DNA of 30,934 nt, taken from positions 4,533,819-4,564,752 of the forward strand of contig BFEA01000008.1 of assembly GCA_003427395.1 (NCBI GenBank). The letters are read 5' to 3'. Shown piece by piece: positions 1-9,679 of the stretch; position 1 is the first letter of the stretch, and every line of letters begins with the position of its first letter. A program made the translations under genes and the position numbers. The notes under the pieces were generated by a model. The model was not told the DNA's origin and did not search any database. It was given only the letters and a program-made list of their open reading frames with translations. The DNA is from Chara braunii. Its lineage: Eukaryota; Streptophyta; Charophyceae; Charales; Characeae.

Positions 1-20
1 ACGCAGGACCTCCGACCTCC

Positions 21-330
21 GACCCCCGTGCTCGGTCGGGGGTCCGACGTTCCCGAAACGCCCTACCTCCTCCACCCTTTTCGGATGGAGGTCCGACAGA
101 TTGGAAACGCCGGACCTCCGACGTCGGCACGGATGACGGGGGCCCGGGGGTCGGGCATTCCTGAAATGCCCTGCCCCCGCCATCCTTCCTGGGTGGGGAG
201 GGGGGGGCATCGGAATGGGAACCCTCGGCCCCCTGCCTCGAAAGGATGGCGAGGGTCCGGCGGACTGGGAATGGCGGACCCCTCGACCATGCACGGTTGT
301 CTGGTATGCAGCGTTCCCGACACCCTCGCT
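21..330. repeat. GC-rich array of hairpin units with variable stems
   Basis: Degenerate repeats about 55-80 bp apart, each able to fold. Visible stems: GACCCCCG (21-28) with CGGGGGTC (37-44); GGAGGTCCG (87-95) with CGGACCTCC (111-119); a 15-bp arm with one mismatch and one wobble (145-159 with 165-179); CCCTCG (222-227) with CGAGGG (250-255); GGGTCCG (253-259) with CGGACCC (275-281). The loops at 96-110 and 260-274 are both 15 nt and differ almost only by transitions, while the stems differ. An open frame crosses the region on both strands, but nothing in its translation resembles a protein domain, so I call it repeat DNA. It abuts the decayed gene starting at 385. Confidence 0.5.
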
Positions 331-384
331 AACCCCCCTTGCCGAAAGGATGGCGGGCGTATGGCAGGTCACGTGCCTTCTTGA

Positions 385-1116
385 ATGTCTCGGACCACGT
401 GCAAGTGTTTCTGTGTGGTGGTCATTGCTGTTCTCCTGCCCGTTTTTGTTTTGCATTTGCCACCGGCAGGTAAATCTGGTGCGCCGACCTCTGCTCAAAA
501 TAAACGGTACGGCAGGTTTAAGACTTACAACTACAAACCGTGGGCTCTTGACTGGGTAGGCGGTTTGCATAAACCGGGGTGTGGGGCTGTTATCTTCTTG
601 CGCGATGACAATGGCGCCACTTGGTACTGTTGTGGGGGTGTGGAGAAATCCGAGGCGGGCAGGAAGACCTACGAAGGGAGGACGTTCAGGACCTTCTTCC
701 TCACGTCCGTCTTCGACAGCGCCGGGACGGACTGGGTCAAGGAAGACAAGAAGGTCTCCCTTGACCTGCGTCTCTTCCAAGGATACGGCGTCAAGGCTTT
801 CTCCATGAAAGCATTTGACGTGCGTAGGGACGGAACTGAATTCCGAATGCTTTCTCCGGAAGAGTTTCTCAGCAAAACAAACGCCAACCGCGTCACTGGC
901 GGCCTTCCTGTCGTCGACAGTTCTTTTCGGACGAGCAAACCTTTGGTCCAATTCAACAGTCCGATGGACCTGCTGCCAGGTGTGGCTAGGCGGTACAGGG
1001 AAGACTTCTCGAAGCTGCCGCCGGACCAGCAAGCGGACTGTGTTTTTTTGCCCTTCGAGGTGGGTTCCAAGAGCAGGCGACAAACGCCGTCCGCGACGAC
1101 AGGGAAGACAAAGTAG
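385..1116 (+). pseudogene. N-terminal segment of a decayed multi-domain gene (unknown domain)
   Basis: The frame opens with ATG at 385, directly after a TGA, and runs 243 codons to TAG (1114-1116). The same frame then stays open for another 650 codons, so this is probably the front of one longer protein rather than a complete gene. Residues 8-25 are hydrophobic (VVVIAVLLPVF core) and could be a signal peptide or anchor. The rest is a globular, aromatic-rich segment (about residues 40-230) that I do not recognise. A good splice-donor-like CAG|GTAAAT lies near 470 inside the frame, so the true N-terminus may differ. Function unknown. The frame being coding is supported by its length and by continuity with the next segment. 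Confidence 0.45.
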
Positions 1117-3078
1117 TTGCCGGGTGGGCCGTCGGGCGCGAATCTTCCCTCGCCCTCTGTGAGGGGAGGTCGTGATTTGGCTCAAGGTTCAAGCGAGGCA
1201 ACGGAGTTTGATGACAGGCTTCTGCACCAGCGCAATGTTGGCCGTGAAAATTCCCTAGGCAGTGCGGTTGCCCTGGACGAGGACAACGACGAGGACGACG
1301 AAGGAGGAAGTGCCGACACGCATGACGACGGCGGTAATGAAGCAGATGTGGAAGTTGGCGATGACAACATGGAGGACCGGGGCGCGCTTGCTGACGAGGA
1401 CGCCGACACGCCAATGCATGGTCATGACATCTCCCCCGTCGGCGCTGTGGGAGCCGCTATTGGTCAGCCCTCGACGTCCAGTGGAATTTCGCTATCGCAA
1501 AGCAGGAGTAAGGGTGGGCACGACTCACATGCAATGGAAGGACCGAAGGCGAGGAAAAGGACAAGGGAGACTACTCCGTCTGCTTCTACTCACAAGAGGC
1601 AAGCCAGGACTGATGCTGTTAATGAGGCTTGTGGAGCTTTGACAGCATCCCAGGAAGCGCGGCCTCCTCGGAAAAACAGCCAAGGGGGGCGATCTGGGGG
1701 TCAAGGCGGTGGCCGTGGGGGCGGTGGCCGTGGAGGGGCGCGGAAAGGCTCCCAGAGGGTGAGACCACAAGAGCTGCGGGACTCGGGGGATGAGGGCGAG
1801 GGAGTGGATCCTCGCATGCCCGAAGATGTTGATGAGCCGGTTCAGCGCATCGCGGCCATCGACACGACGCGTTGTTTCTTCCTCGAGTACGACGACCAAG
1901 GCTTTGCTACGCAAGACGTCCATGCTCTTCACGTGGACGTCATGAGAATCAAATGCATTCCCCGCGGAAGGATTCTTTTCAACCACCGCTCGTTGTCTGA
2001 AAACATTGTGCGAGGCATCGAGAATGTCATCGAAAGCTCCATCAGCATGGACCCGGGGGCGTGGCATAGGCCCGAGCTCGTGCTTGCGCCAGTTGACCGC
2101 AATGGCATTGTCGGCAGCCAGGGAAGACGGATCACGCCGACCGAATTCTTGGAAAGGGACCCGGCAGAGTTCGAGTGGTACACTATCTGTGGTCAGCATA
2201 TCGTTGAGGCCATGAAGAGATTGGTCAAAAAGGGCTCCCCGACAGTTAAAGTTTATGGCCTCAACGTGTACTCTAAGGTGCGGGTTGTCTATTTTGGAGA
2301 TGATCAAACAGGAGGGTATTTCAATGTCTCCTGCTTCGACAACACACGCGAAAATCGCTCCATGATGTTGTCATTCGAGGACGTTGTCCGTGACATCAGG
2401 CAATGGTGGATAGACAACAATAGAATCGAGGCCCCGAAGGCCAAGGTCAGCGAAGAGGATGAGGTGGCCGTTGCACATCAGAAGACGTGGCAAAACTTCT
2501 TGAGGGCCTGCATGGGGAAGGCATGCGACAAGGCGTTTGTAAAGCAAGCTCTCGATAATAAGTACAGTAAGGATTGGAGTAATAAACTCCGGGGCTACAT
2601 GAACCTCGCCACATCCAGTGTCGCAGTGTGGCCGTTGGTCGAGAGGTTCTTCGAGATGTTCAACGAAGGAAAGCTGCCAGTTGGCGATGACAAAATCCCG
2701 CTTGACATGCCCGGGAGGATGGAAGGCCGCCTGCCAGGTACGTACACCGACGAGACCAAGGGACAAAGAACATTGTACCATTGCATATATGCAATAGATG
2801 GTCCCAAGGGCTCCACCGTGTCGTGGAAGGATCTCTGTCCTTCCTACTTCAAAAATTTTGGGGATTTGACATATCGTGAGAGGGAAGTTGCGTTGCTCCT
2901 GCTCATGAAGGGAAAGGTGGTCGCAACGAACGTCAAGAGTGAACACAGAGTGCCTCCTCGACATCATGCGAAAGGAGCGGTACATGGTGCGTATGTTCAA
3001 TTATGTTCTGTTCCGCGCCGAGGGAAGGGCGGACGACGAACGGAACGACGCGTTCTTCATGTCGTACAAGGACCTTGA
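1117..3078 (+). pseudogene. Acidic/RGG linker plus ParB-like domain, middle part of the decayed gene
   Basis: Continues in the frame of the preceding segment after the TAG at 1114. In order: an Asp/Glu-rich stretch (about residues 50-95), a basic KARKRTRE-type nuclear-signal-like patch (about 143-150), an RGG box of GGQGGGRGGGGRGG type (about 195-210), then a globular region (about 247-480). That region has the layout of a ParB/sulfiredoxin-like domain: an IP-x-G-R strand, then a helix, then YTICGQHIVEAMKRL with CGQH at nt 2188-2199 where ParB proteins have their G-x-H/R box. After about residue 480 the protein is helical and may bind DNA. The coding signal leaves this frame near nt 2930-2945 and resumes in the +2 frame, so the formal end at 3078 is shifted reading. 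The ParB assignment is by eye. Confidence 0.5.
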
Positions 3079-4051
3079 AGACAGGTATGGGCCAAACGGT
3101 CTCTGCACTGCTGAATGGGAGAAGGAACGAGACAAGTTACATGTCAATAAGGTGAAGATGGTCCCTCGACGACTTGGAGGAGTGGAGGAGGCAAGTCAAG
3201 GTGCGGGCTTGGGGCCTACGACGACAATGTATAAGGAGGCTCCGTTTCACCCTAAGGTCTTCATATACACTACAATCGATAAGCTCGATTTGCTTCGCGC
3301 CGAGATGAAACGGATCGCCTCCAGCACGCGTCATATTGTGTGGGACAAGATTGGCAAACAAACGACGTTGCTACCTATGTGCATGCTATCGAAGGAAGTG
3401 TTGGCAGCGCCACACGACATCGTCGCTGCAGCGCAAAAAATGACATGCAGGGCCACCATCGTGGACATCCCATCCTCGACATTCAGCACGGCGTGGACCT
3501 CTCACGAATTTGATGCCTTGCACACATTGATGACCAAGTGTTGTGGCCAGAATTGGGTCTTTTTCTTCTTTGCGCCGCAGAAGGTGCAAAGCGATGTTCT
3601 GCGTCACTTGCTCCGCTGGGAGGACGTCGAAGTCATCCCCGGGACCTGGAAACGGGTGGACAGGCCACCGAACGACATCACACGATATGACAATATGGCT
3701 ACGACGAGTCGAGATATGATGGTCATTGTCCTGCACGCCGACGGAGGGGATCTGAAAAAAGTAACTGTCAAACCCCGACTCCACAACGACCTCACAACCG
3801 TGCACGTTGTGGAGGAGAAGTTCGGGAAGTCTCAAGGAAAACACGGTGGGATAGAGGGCGATGATAGTGCGGTGTATTCCATCTGGGAGCGAGAGCCTGA
3901 AAAGTTACTTTCGTTGTGCGGGTCATTTGTCAGGGAGGTGAAGGTGTGCTTTTGTTGGGTAGAGCGCACACAGGTCTTGTGTGGGAGTTATTACTGGCAG
4001 GTAATAATGTCATTGCCTGCGAGGAGTCGGCCAAGGATATTGCATATCTGA
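2939..4051 (+). pseudogene. Methyltransferase-like segment (motif IV side) of the decayed gene
   Basis: Picks up the coding signal in a different frame after a frameshift at about 2930-2945; the first codon here is not a real start. Around nt 3455-3475 a beta-strand ends in VDIPS (Asp codon 3464-3466). This sits where beta-class DNA methyltransferases carry the D-P-P-Y motif IV, so the catalytic motif looks degenerate. It is followed by an amphipathic helix, a strong beta-strand VFFFFAP (about nt 3555-3580) and a W-K-R segment at the end of the next strand, the order expected in the second half of such folds. The coding frame shifts again at about 3935-3945, so the last 35 or so residues are shadow. 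Family assignment is tentative. Confidence 0.42.
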
Positions 4052-4875
4052 CAAAGTTCGTCGATATACTTGTGAAGGATGAGAGATTCGCCTGTCATGT
4101 CGAGAAGCCACGTTGCAAACATCGTAGCAACGGGGACATGTTCCACAAGTTGGGACGCAAGAGACTGAAGGTGTGGGAATACCTGTTCCGCGATGCGCTG
4201 TAAGGACGGCTTGACGGGAATTACATCTACAGGAAAGCAAAGGTGACAGAGACCCTGAAACATTATCACGGTGCTCTTAGTGGCGCCTTTGAGACTTTTG
4301 TTGCTCGATGCGAGATCCTGAAGTTCGATCTTCATAAAGACCAGCTGATGTCCAAGGACTACACCGACCTCGCGAAATCGGGTGACGGCTTTAACCCCGT
4401 CGACAGCGAGGAAGACTCTTCGGGGTCCGACCTCGAATTGGGCGATGGCAAAGGTGGTGAAGGTCCGGGCGGTAGCATGGTGCGGTCACACGATGAAGGG
4501 ACCGTTCGCTCGCATGAAAGACCCGTACAGGTGGCCGCCCACAGTGTTGGCTTGATGGTGACCCCCATGGAGGGCACTAGTTTGCCAAACATAGGAATAT
4601 GTGGTCCCAATGATGAAGATGACATTGATATGCCAGGCGAGGCGTCGAAGCTCGCACCAGGCGATCCAATTCCTCCCGGCTATTGTGCTGATCCCACCAC
4701 AATTTATTTCTTGGGGGGCAAACACGCCCGCACTGATGAGGACAAGTAGGGTCATGACATCGTGTGGCATGAGGGCATTTTTGAGCCCTGCATCCAAGAT
4801 GGGGAGTGGAAGATGGCGGTCAAATACACACGCGGATGGCAGACGTTTCGCCGGATGTCAAAGACACTTGGCTGA
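3916..4875 (+). pseudogene. C-terminal methyltransferase-like segment (SAM-motif-I-like) of the decayed gene
   Basis: Third reading-frame segment of the same relic. Residues 12-36 read as a strand, glycine loop, helix and strand ending in an acidic residue (LLLGRAHTGLVWELLLAGN, then VIACEE). This resembles motif I of SAM-dependent DNA methyltransferases, and here it follows the motif-IV-like segment, the beta-class order. TAA at 4201 breaks the frame, but coding resumes at once (GRLDGNYIYRKAKV), runs through an acidic linker to TAG at 4747, and resumes again (HDIVWHEGIFEPCIQDGEWK) to TGA at 4873-4875. I therefore extend the relic to 4875. The gene thus carries internal stops at 1114, 4201 and 4747 plus two frameshifts. 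It is broken unless the consensus is wrong. Confidence 0.45.
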
Positions 4876-5849
4876 AAACGAGGAAGGTGGACTTAGCTGT
4901 TTTCTGGTGCGTCTGTCATCCCCACAGATGTAAATTTGAAAACTTAGTTGATGGACGGCCCAATGTTCACCCTGCGGGCTGAAGTGGCGTGAGTCCAGCT
5001 ATAGGCCGAATACTGGCCGGGGCTGAGGACGAGCTGCACAATCCAAAGCACGCATTCTGCTTGTTGTGTGGCTAGTCGAATTATGTTGCAGGTTGCCACA
5101 GCATGAGAGGGAGATCGTGTGTTTAGCTCCCAGCCTGGGTTTTGAGCCACAGCCATTGCGTTTCGGGCCTACATACGGGGTGGAAAGACGAAGTTGTTGA
5201 AAGGGAGTTGTTGTTGCGGCTTGAAGGAGGCACCGAGAAGTCAACAGCCGGCGGTTTGACGTCAGTTTAAACAGGCTGTTGTGGCCTGGCCATCATTGAA
5301 GGGCCCTCAGGCGAATCATGGATTCAAGGCCCTCTCGCGCGAGTCTGAGTGCACCTCTCTTGTATCTGAGAGACTAAATGTTTCTTCCTCTGCCCTTTTC
5401 CCTCTAAGTCTAGTCCATTGGTTCTGAGAGGAAGGCGGCAGGCGGGATTGCAACCTGTAATCCGCGCCAAGGCCTCTGTGGGAGGATTGCCCCACCGATT
5501 GCGGGAGCTCTACCGGAACTCAGGAGGAGTTCTGGAGGCAGGGAACTGAGAGGTAATCATTGCTTCCCCTTTATATACCCAAGTGTAACCCTTATCTCTA
5601 CATCTCCTTATATTGTGGCTGAGGGTATTGTATGCGCCCCTACTTTGACTTTGGATTGACCTTCAGGACAAAAGTCAGACTAAGTAAGGGAATGGACTAA
5701 GTAAAGGAATGTCTGCCATAAAGGGTTGACTACCTTCAGTTTCAACTTTGTTAGTTGCCTGAAAGCAGACTGTCGACAGAGATTGCATCTAGGAAGGGCA
5801 GGATGGGAGACTACCTTGCAAAAGGGTTGACCGGGTTATTGAGGCTGGG
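4876..5849. other. Non-coding stretch, no gene recognised
   Basis: Nearly 1 kb without a credible ORF in either direction. The left half is moderately GC-rich and may be the remnant 3' flank of the decayed gene. The right half carries a TATA-like TTTATATA at 5570-5577 and several short GTCAGAC/GTCTGAC-type words that anticipate the hairpin array starting at 5850. I see no tRNA cloverleaf or known RNA. Confidence 0.5.
5570..5577 (+). promoter_or_regulatory. TATA-box-like sequence
   Basis: TTTATATA in otherwise mixed-composition DNA, about 280 bp upstream of the hairpin array. Sequence match only; no transcript start can be seen, and chance occurrence is likely. Confidence 0.15.
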
Positions 5850-6562
5850 GAGTCCCCATAAGTTTGGGGAGACTCGGTGCTTTGTTTATTTTTTGTTTTG
5901 TGTGGAGCGTCAGACCCTTCTATAAGTTTAGGGGGTCTGATTGCTGACTGCCCTGGCTTGCGAGGGCTTGGTTGTGGTTTATTTTCAGGAGCTCAGAGCA
6001 TTCAATAAGTTTTGGTGCTCTGGGTTGCCTTGTTTTTTTTGGGTCTTCTTAGTTTCTTTGGTTTCTGAACGAGGAGGTCTGAGCTGTTATATAAGTTTAG
6101 GTGGCTCAGTCTCTTCTTGCGCTTATTATTTGAAAGAGTGAATTTGGCAAAGGGCAGACTGCTCTGTAAGTTCAGGTGGTCCATCCCAATGCCACGCACA
6201 CGATGATTCAGAGAGAAAGGAATCATGCGGAGAGGCAGACCCTTCTGTAAGTTCAGGGGGGTTGACTCAAAGCCTCGCACATGCTGGAACCCAAGGGTTA
6301 TAGTTTGACTATACCTTATTACTACTCTACTTAAGAACAGGCTGGTCAGACAAGGGTTTCATAAGATTGGATGGTCTGACTAATAGCTTATCACAATTTG
6401 AAGAGAGTGCAACTAAGAATATAATTGAAGGTAACCTGGGCCGACTGAGCATTGTTTCTAAGATGAATGGCTCAGCCTTACGCCCACTTTGAAGATTAAG
6501 GTCAGAGAGATATATATAATCTGGCTTTTTAAACAGTTGAGGGCGACTAGAAAGGTCTAGTC
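5850..6562 (+). repeat. Tandem hairpin array with conserved 15-nt loop and variable stems
   Basis: About eight to ten diverged units, mostly 78-109 bp apart. Five consecutive units share a 15-nt loop of consensus TTCTRTAAGTTYAGG at 5918-5932, 6001-6015, 6087-6101, 6162-6176 and 6243-6257. The stems differ yet remain paired: TCAGACCC/GGGTCTGA (5910/5933), CAGAGCA/TGCTCTG (5994/6016), CTGAGC/GCTCAG (6079/6104, extended by two G-T pairs) and CAGACCC/GGGGTTG with one mismatch (6236/6258). Further units: GAGTC/GACTC around 5850-5875, GTCAGAC/GTCTGAC (6345/6374), CTGAGC/GCTCAG (6445/6470), GTCAGA/TCTGGC (6501/6520) and GACTAG/CTAGTC (6545/6557); their loops are less regular. No ORF is consistent with this region. 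Confidence 0.6.
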
Positions 6563-6981
6563 ATATGCCTAAAGAAGAGAGTTGTTGTGCCATGTGTTTG
6601 TGTATACTTTGGCTAAGTTTGGGTGTCCTGACTTTAGGTCTGACTAAGGTAAGGTTCATTCCATAAGTTTGGGTGTCCTCGCCTTACGCCTTATGTAAGC
6701 TGGGTATAAAGGGTTTAATCATTGAAAGACTACGAACTATTGTTTACTAAGTTGACTTGAGGATGGTGAGAGTACTTACCCTTGTGGTTTGGTTTCCATG
6801 TGGCTGAGTGAGATCACTACTTAGTCTGAGTTTCAGTTTGATAGGTAGTTGCTTTAGAGGTTCGCTGCGTGCTAGAGCGATAGGGGAGTTAGTTTCAATT
6901 CCTGCATTTTCTGAGCTAAGTTTTTTTTCTTAGATCAATTCTCGCATTTTCTGAGATCTTTTATTATACTTGGCTTTGTAT

Positions 6982-7268
6982 AAATTTTGGTAAGCTACTT
7001 TCTCTACGGGAAGCGCTGCCGAAATTTCTGCAAATCCAAGGAGTTAGTCAAACTTTGACTTATCAAAGTTCAACTTGCCTAAAACTCATATATGGCTTAA
7101 TAAAAATATGGGAAGTCTCCTTTTCTGAAGGGAGTGCTGCCCAATTTTTTGCAAATCCCGTTAGACAAAATTGGACTTTGGAAAGTCAAAGACTATTTCT
7201 GTTTTCATATTCAGGCTGATATAAATTCTGGAAGGGCACTTTTCTTACGGGAAGCGCTGCCGAAATTT
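6982..7268 (+). repeat. Three-unit tandem hairpin repeat, period about 120 bp
   Basis: Three units at 6982-7027, 7102-7150 and 7223-7268. Each begins with AAATTTTGG, AAAAATATGGG or AAATTCTGG and ends with the complementary CCGAAATTT, CCCAATTTTTT or CCGAAATTT. The loop is a conserved CTTTTCT, then ACGGGAAGCGCTG. The middle unit has changed GG/CC context on both sides, so pairing is retained. Spacers between units carry CAAAGT/ACTTTG-type words. Relation to the array at 5850-6562 is possible but not shown by sequence identity. Confidence 0.55.
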
Positions 7269-8780
7269 TCTTAGTTCAAAACAAATAGATTATGTTATGA
7301 CAGGTGGCGATTCTGGCGATCCACTCTGTATAGAAGAGATTATGCTAGGGTCAACCTTTGCTTTGGGCGCTGCTTAGTAGTAAATTCAGGCTTACTCAAT
7401 TAGGATGATTTGAGTGAGATCGTGAATTGGGGATTATTCTCCATGGGCTTATAGATCTAGCTTGGGAATTGACCTCTCTTGTGTTACAGGTCCTCTTGGT
7501 CGTTTGATTTAGGACTTGGACTAGATTCATCTTGATCCTACAAGGATCATCTTCTATTATCACTGATAACAGGTCGGTTGCCGATTCGTCCGTTTACGAT
7601 TCAACTCCAATCCACTCCTGTCACTAACCTAAAGGCTTTAGCCCTGTGGTTTGAATTGATTCATTGTGTTTTCACCCGGACTTTATTAAATGGTCATTTA
7701 ACAAAAGTACTGAGTATTTATTTTGGGGGAGTTGCTCCGAGGTGAGGTTTGTGTGGCTAAAGCAAGGGGTAGGAGCATAGAGAATGGTTGAAGTTGAACC
7801 CGTGTAGTGCGTAGACGTTTGTTGGATCTTTGATGTGATTGCAGGTATGGTTGTGGTTCGGACTCTGGATGTGACTGCCTGCGATTACATCTATACATGG
7901 CTGAGAGGAGTCTCAGTGTGACTGTGAGAAGTGATCGCCCTACATAAATAAGCCTTATGTATATATATGTTTATATGTGTCTTGGGTATGCGCTCGGCTT
8001 ACTGTGATCGTGCGCAAGGGTTAGCCAGATTATGGCTTGAGAGAAAAGGGAAATCCCCTTTTATCCTTTGCTTTTTAGACATTTTATAGTTGGACTTTGG
8101 TCCTGGGCCGGGATTCAAGGTCCTTGTACAGGACATCCCAAGCCCTAGACTCTGCAGGGAAGGAATCTGTCCCCGTGCAGAGCCTATTTGCCTTACCTAC
8201 CAAGACGCTCAGACCGAAAGCCGGAGGTCTCGCGGCGGCTACACGACTATTCCTTCAGTCGTGCAATGTCGTGAAGGATTAGACCCTCACGACACTTCGA
8301 GTCTGAAACTTGAGTGTCATACGCAGTACTCGGATCCACGAGGGGCCACTTGATTATAGGCACTACATAGTACGCCATCATTGCGACTGCTTGCGTACGC
8401 TTGCATTGCGAGTCAATATGAGCTAGCGCTGCGTCCGCGCAGTTTTATACCAAGCCTCATGCGAGACGCCTATTCGATTTCTGCATTGGAAAGTTATGGG
8501 ATGGCTACCAAGGGACTAGGAGGTTTGTCGCGTTACTTGTGTTGTGTCGTTTTGTGTGTATGTGTGTGTGTTTTATTTTTTTGTTGGTAAAGTGGTGTGC
8601 GCGTGGTGTGTGGTTTGCGTCCTAGTCGACCAATGACGAGTCGCGCTTGGGACCTCAGCCCCCCAAGATGTCGGTTCGCGTGCGGGTCCGATAGAGGCGT
8701 ATTACCGCGCGTACCCCCTATGCTACAACGAACAAGAAACGCCATCGGCTGGTCCACCTCTGCGATTGCAACTGATTAGC
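7269..8780. other. Non-coding stretch, no gene recognised
   Basis: No ORF over about 90 codons looks coding. It holds a possible tRNA primer-site-like sequence at 7305-7322, a short TATATATG patch near 7960 and a TG-rich run at 8555-8572. From about 8090 the composition becomes more GC-balanced, which may mark a boundary between different repeat insertions. Confidence 0.45.
7305..7322 (+). other. Possible tRNA primer-binding-site-like sequence (end of an LTR?)
   Basis: TGGCGATTCTGGCGATCC starts with TGG, as a primer site complementary to a tRNA 3'-CCA end would, and lies 2 nt after a CA dinucleotide (7301-7302) that could end an LTR. No matching second LTR was found in the window and no tRNA match could be tested, so this is only a hint that 5.6-7.3 kb is LTR-derived. 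Confidence 0.18.
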
Positions 8781-8785
8781 TTTCG

Positions 8786-8888
8786 TACTGTGGACTGGTA
8801 GCTCGGCGGGGATACGCCCACCGAAGGGAGGTGACANTACTGTGGACTGGTAGCTCGGCGGGGATACGCCCACCGAAGGGAGGTGACA
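8786..8888. repeat. Perfect 51-bp direct duplication separated by one N (assembly join)
   Basis: 8786-8836 and 8838-8888 are identical over 51 bp, with the only ambiguous base of the window (N, 8837) exactly between them. This is the pattern left when two contigs with an unmerged end overlap are joined, so the duplication is probably artificial. Confidence 0.85.
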
Positions 8889-9193
8889 GCTCCCGTAAGG
8901 TGGAGGTAAGTTGTGCCTCGCATAGGTCATATCCTGTCGTAGGGGCTCACGAGAGGTATGGCTGGCGCACTCGGCCGGAGCGGCTTGCGGAAGCTCCATG
9001 CATATTCGCGACGAAGGATTTAAAACCAACTCCTGTGTGACGCGGTCGGGAGGGTCTCGCGCTGCCTCGTGCGGTGCCGGACCGATGCGCTCGACAGCGA
9101 TGCAAGGCCTTGCAGCACAACGACAACGATCTTTGGGCGAAATGAGGAAATGCAAACATATACATAGTTATTGTGATATCATGTACATAGAAA

Positions 9194-9552
9194 CTAGTAA
9201 GCTGCGTAGCACGCCGAACGTGTTCGCTCCCCTTCACGTTCAGGCGAACGTGTTTCGCACGTTCGCACGAACAGCTTGCGAACATGTTCGGGCGAACGTA
9301 ATTTTATTTCCGTAAAAAAAAAAAAAAAAAAAACTATTTTTCGGTTTTTGATTTTTAATTCATGATTGGCTACGAATTTGAACATGACCCCAGGGCAAAA
9401 GTTGTTTTTATTGTTGTTTTACATAACATATATGTTTTTCAGATTTTTCTTAGAAATTTTTTTTTTTTTTTTTAATGTTCGTGTTCGGAGGGTTTGGGGC
9501 GCTTGTTCGTGTTCGCCTCCGAACGTGAACACGGTGCTACGTAGCTAGTAAG
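9194..9552. mobile_element. hAT-like MITE with perfect 8-bp target duplication
   Basis: The element proper is 9202-9544 (343 bp). It is bounded by CTAGTAAG at 9194-9201 and 9545-9552, an exact 8-bp duplication as made by hAT-type transposases. The termini are inverted repeats: CTGCGTAGCAC at the left against CTACGTAGCAC read inward from the right, followed on both sides by GTTCG-rich subterminal repeats. There is no ORF inside; the middle is A/T-homopolymer rich and contains the shared MITE core in reverse orientation (about 9340-9435). A relative with similar ends lies in the RT relic at 23992-24351. Confidence 0.8.
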
Positions 9553-9679
9553 TATTTATGATGTTCTTGAAATCATTAGGGGACCATAAAGACAGCTCAC
9601 TAGGAACTGACACAAAATATTTGACTCCTCTTTGCTTGTTTTCCCTTATTATTTCTTGTGGAGCTCCATGCTTCTAACA

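Noticed and set aside
28-384. 118-codon gene upstream of the decayed gene
   Set aside because: In frame with it across a TGA, but the peptide is a Pro/Gly/Arg translation of the GC-rich hairpin repeats.
1525-2307. 260-codon minus-strand ORF
   Set aside because: It is the antisense of the better-supported plus-strand ParB-like/RGG frame and shows no domain of its own.
5420-5530. tRNA or tRNA-derived SINE
   Set aside because: GGATTGCAACCTGTAATCC-type words suggested a hairpin, but no cloverleaf and no A/B-box pair could be drawn.
5850-7268. CRISPR-like array
   Set aside because: Repeats are diverged, spacing is irregular, the conserved part is the hairpin loop and the genome is eukaryotic; no cas genes.
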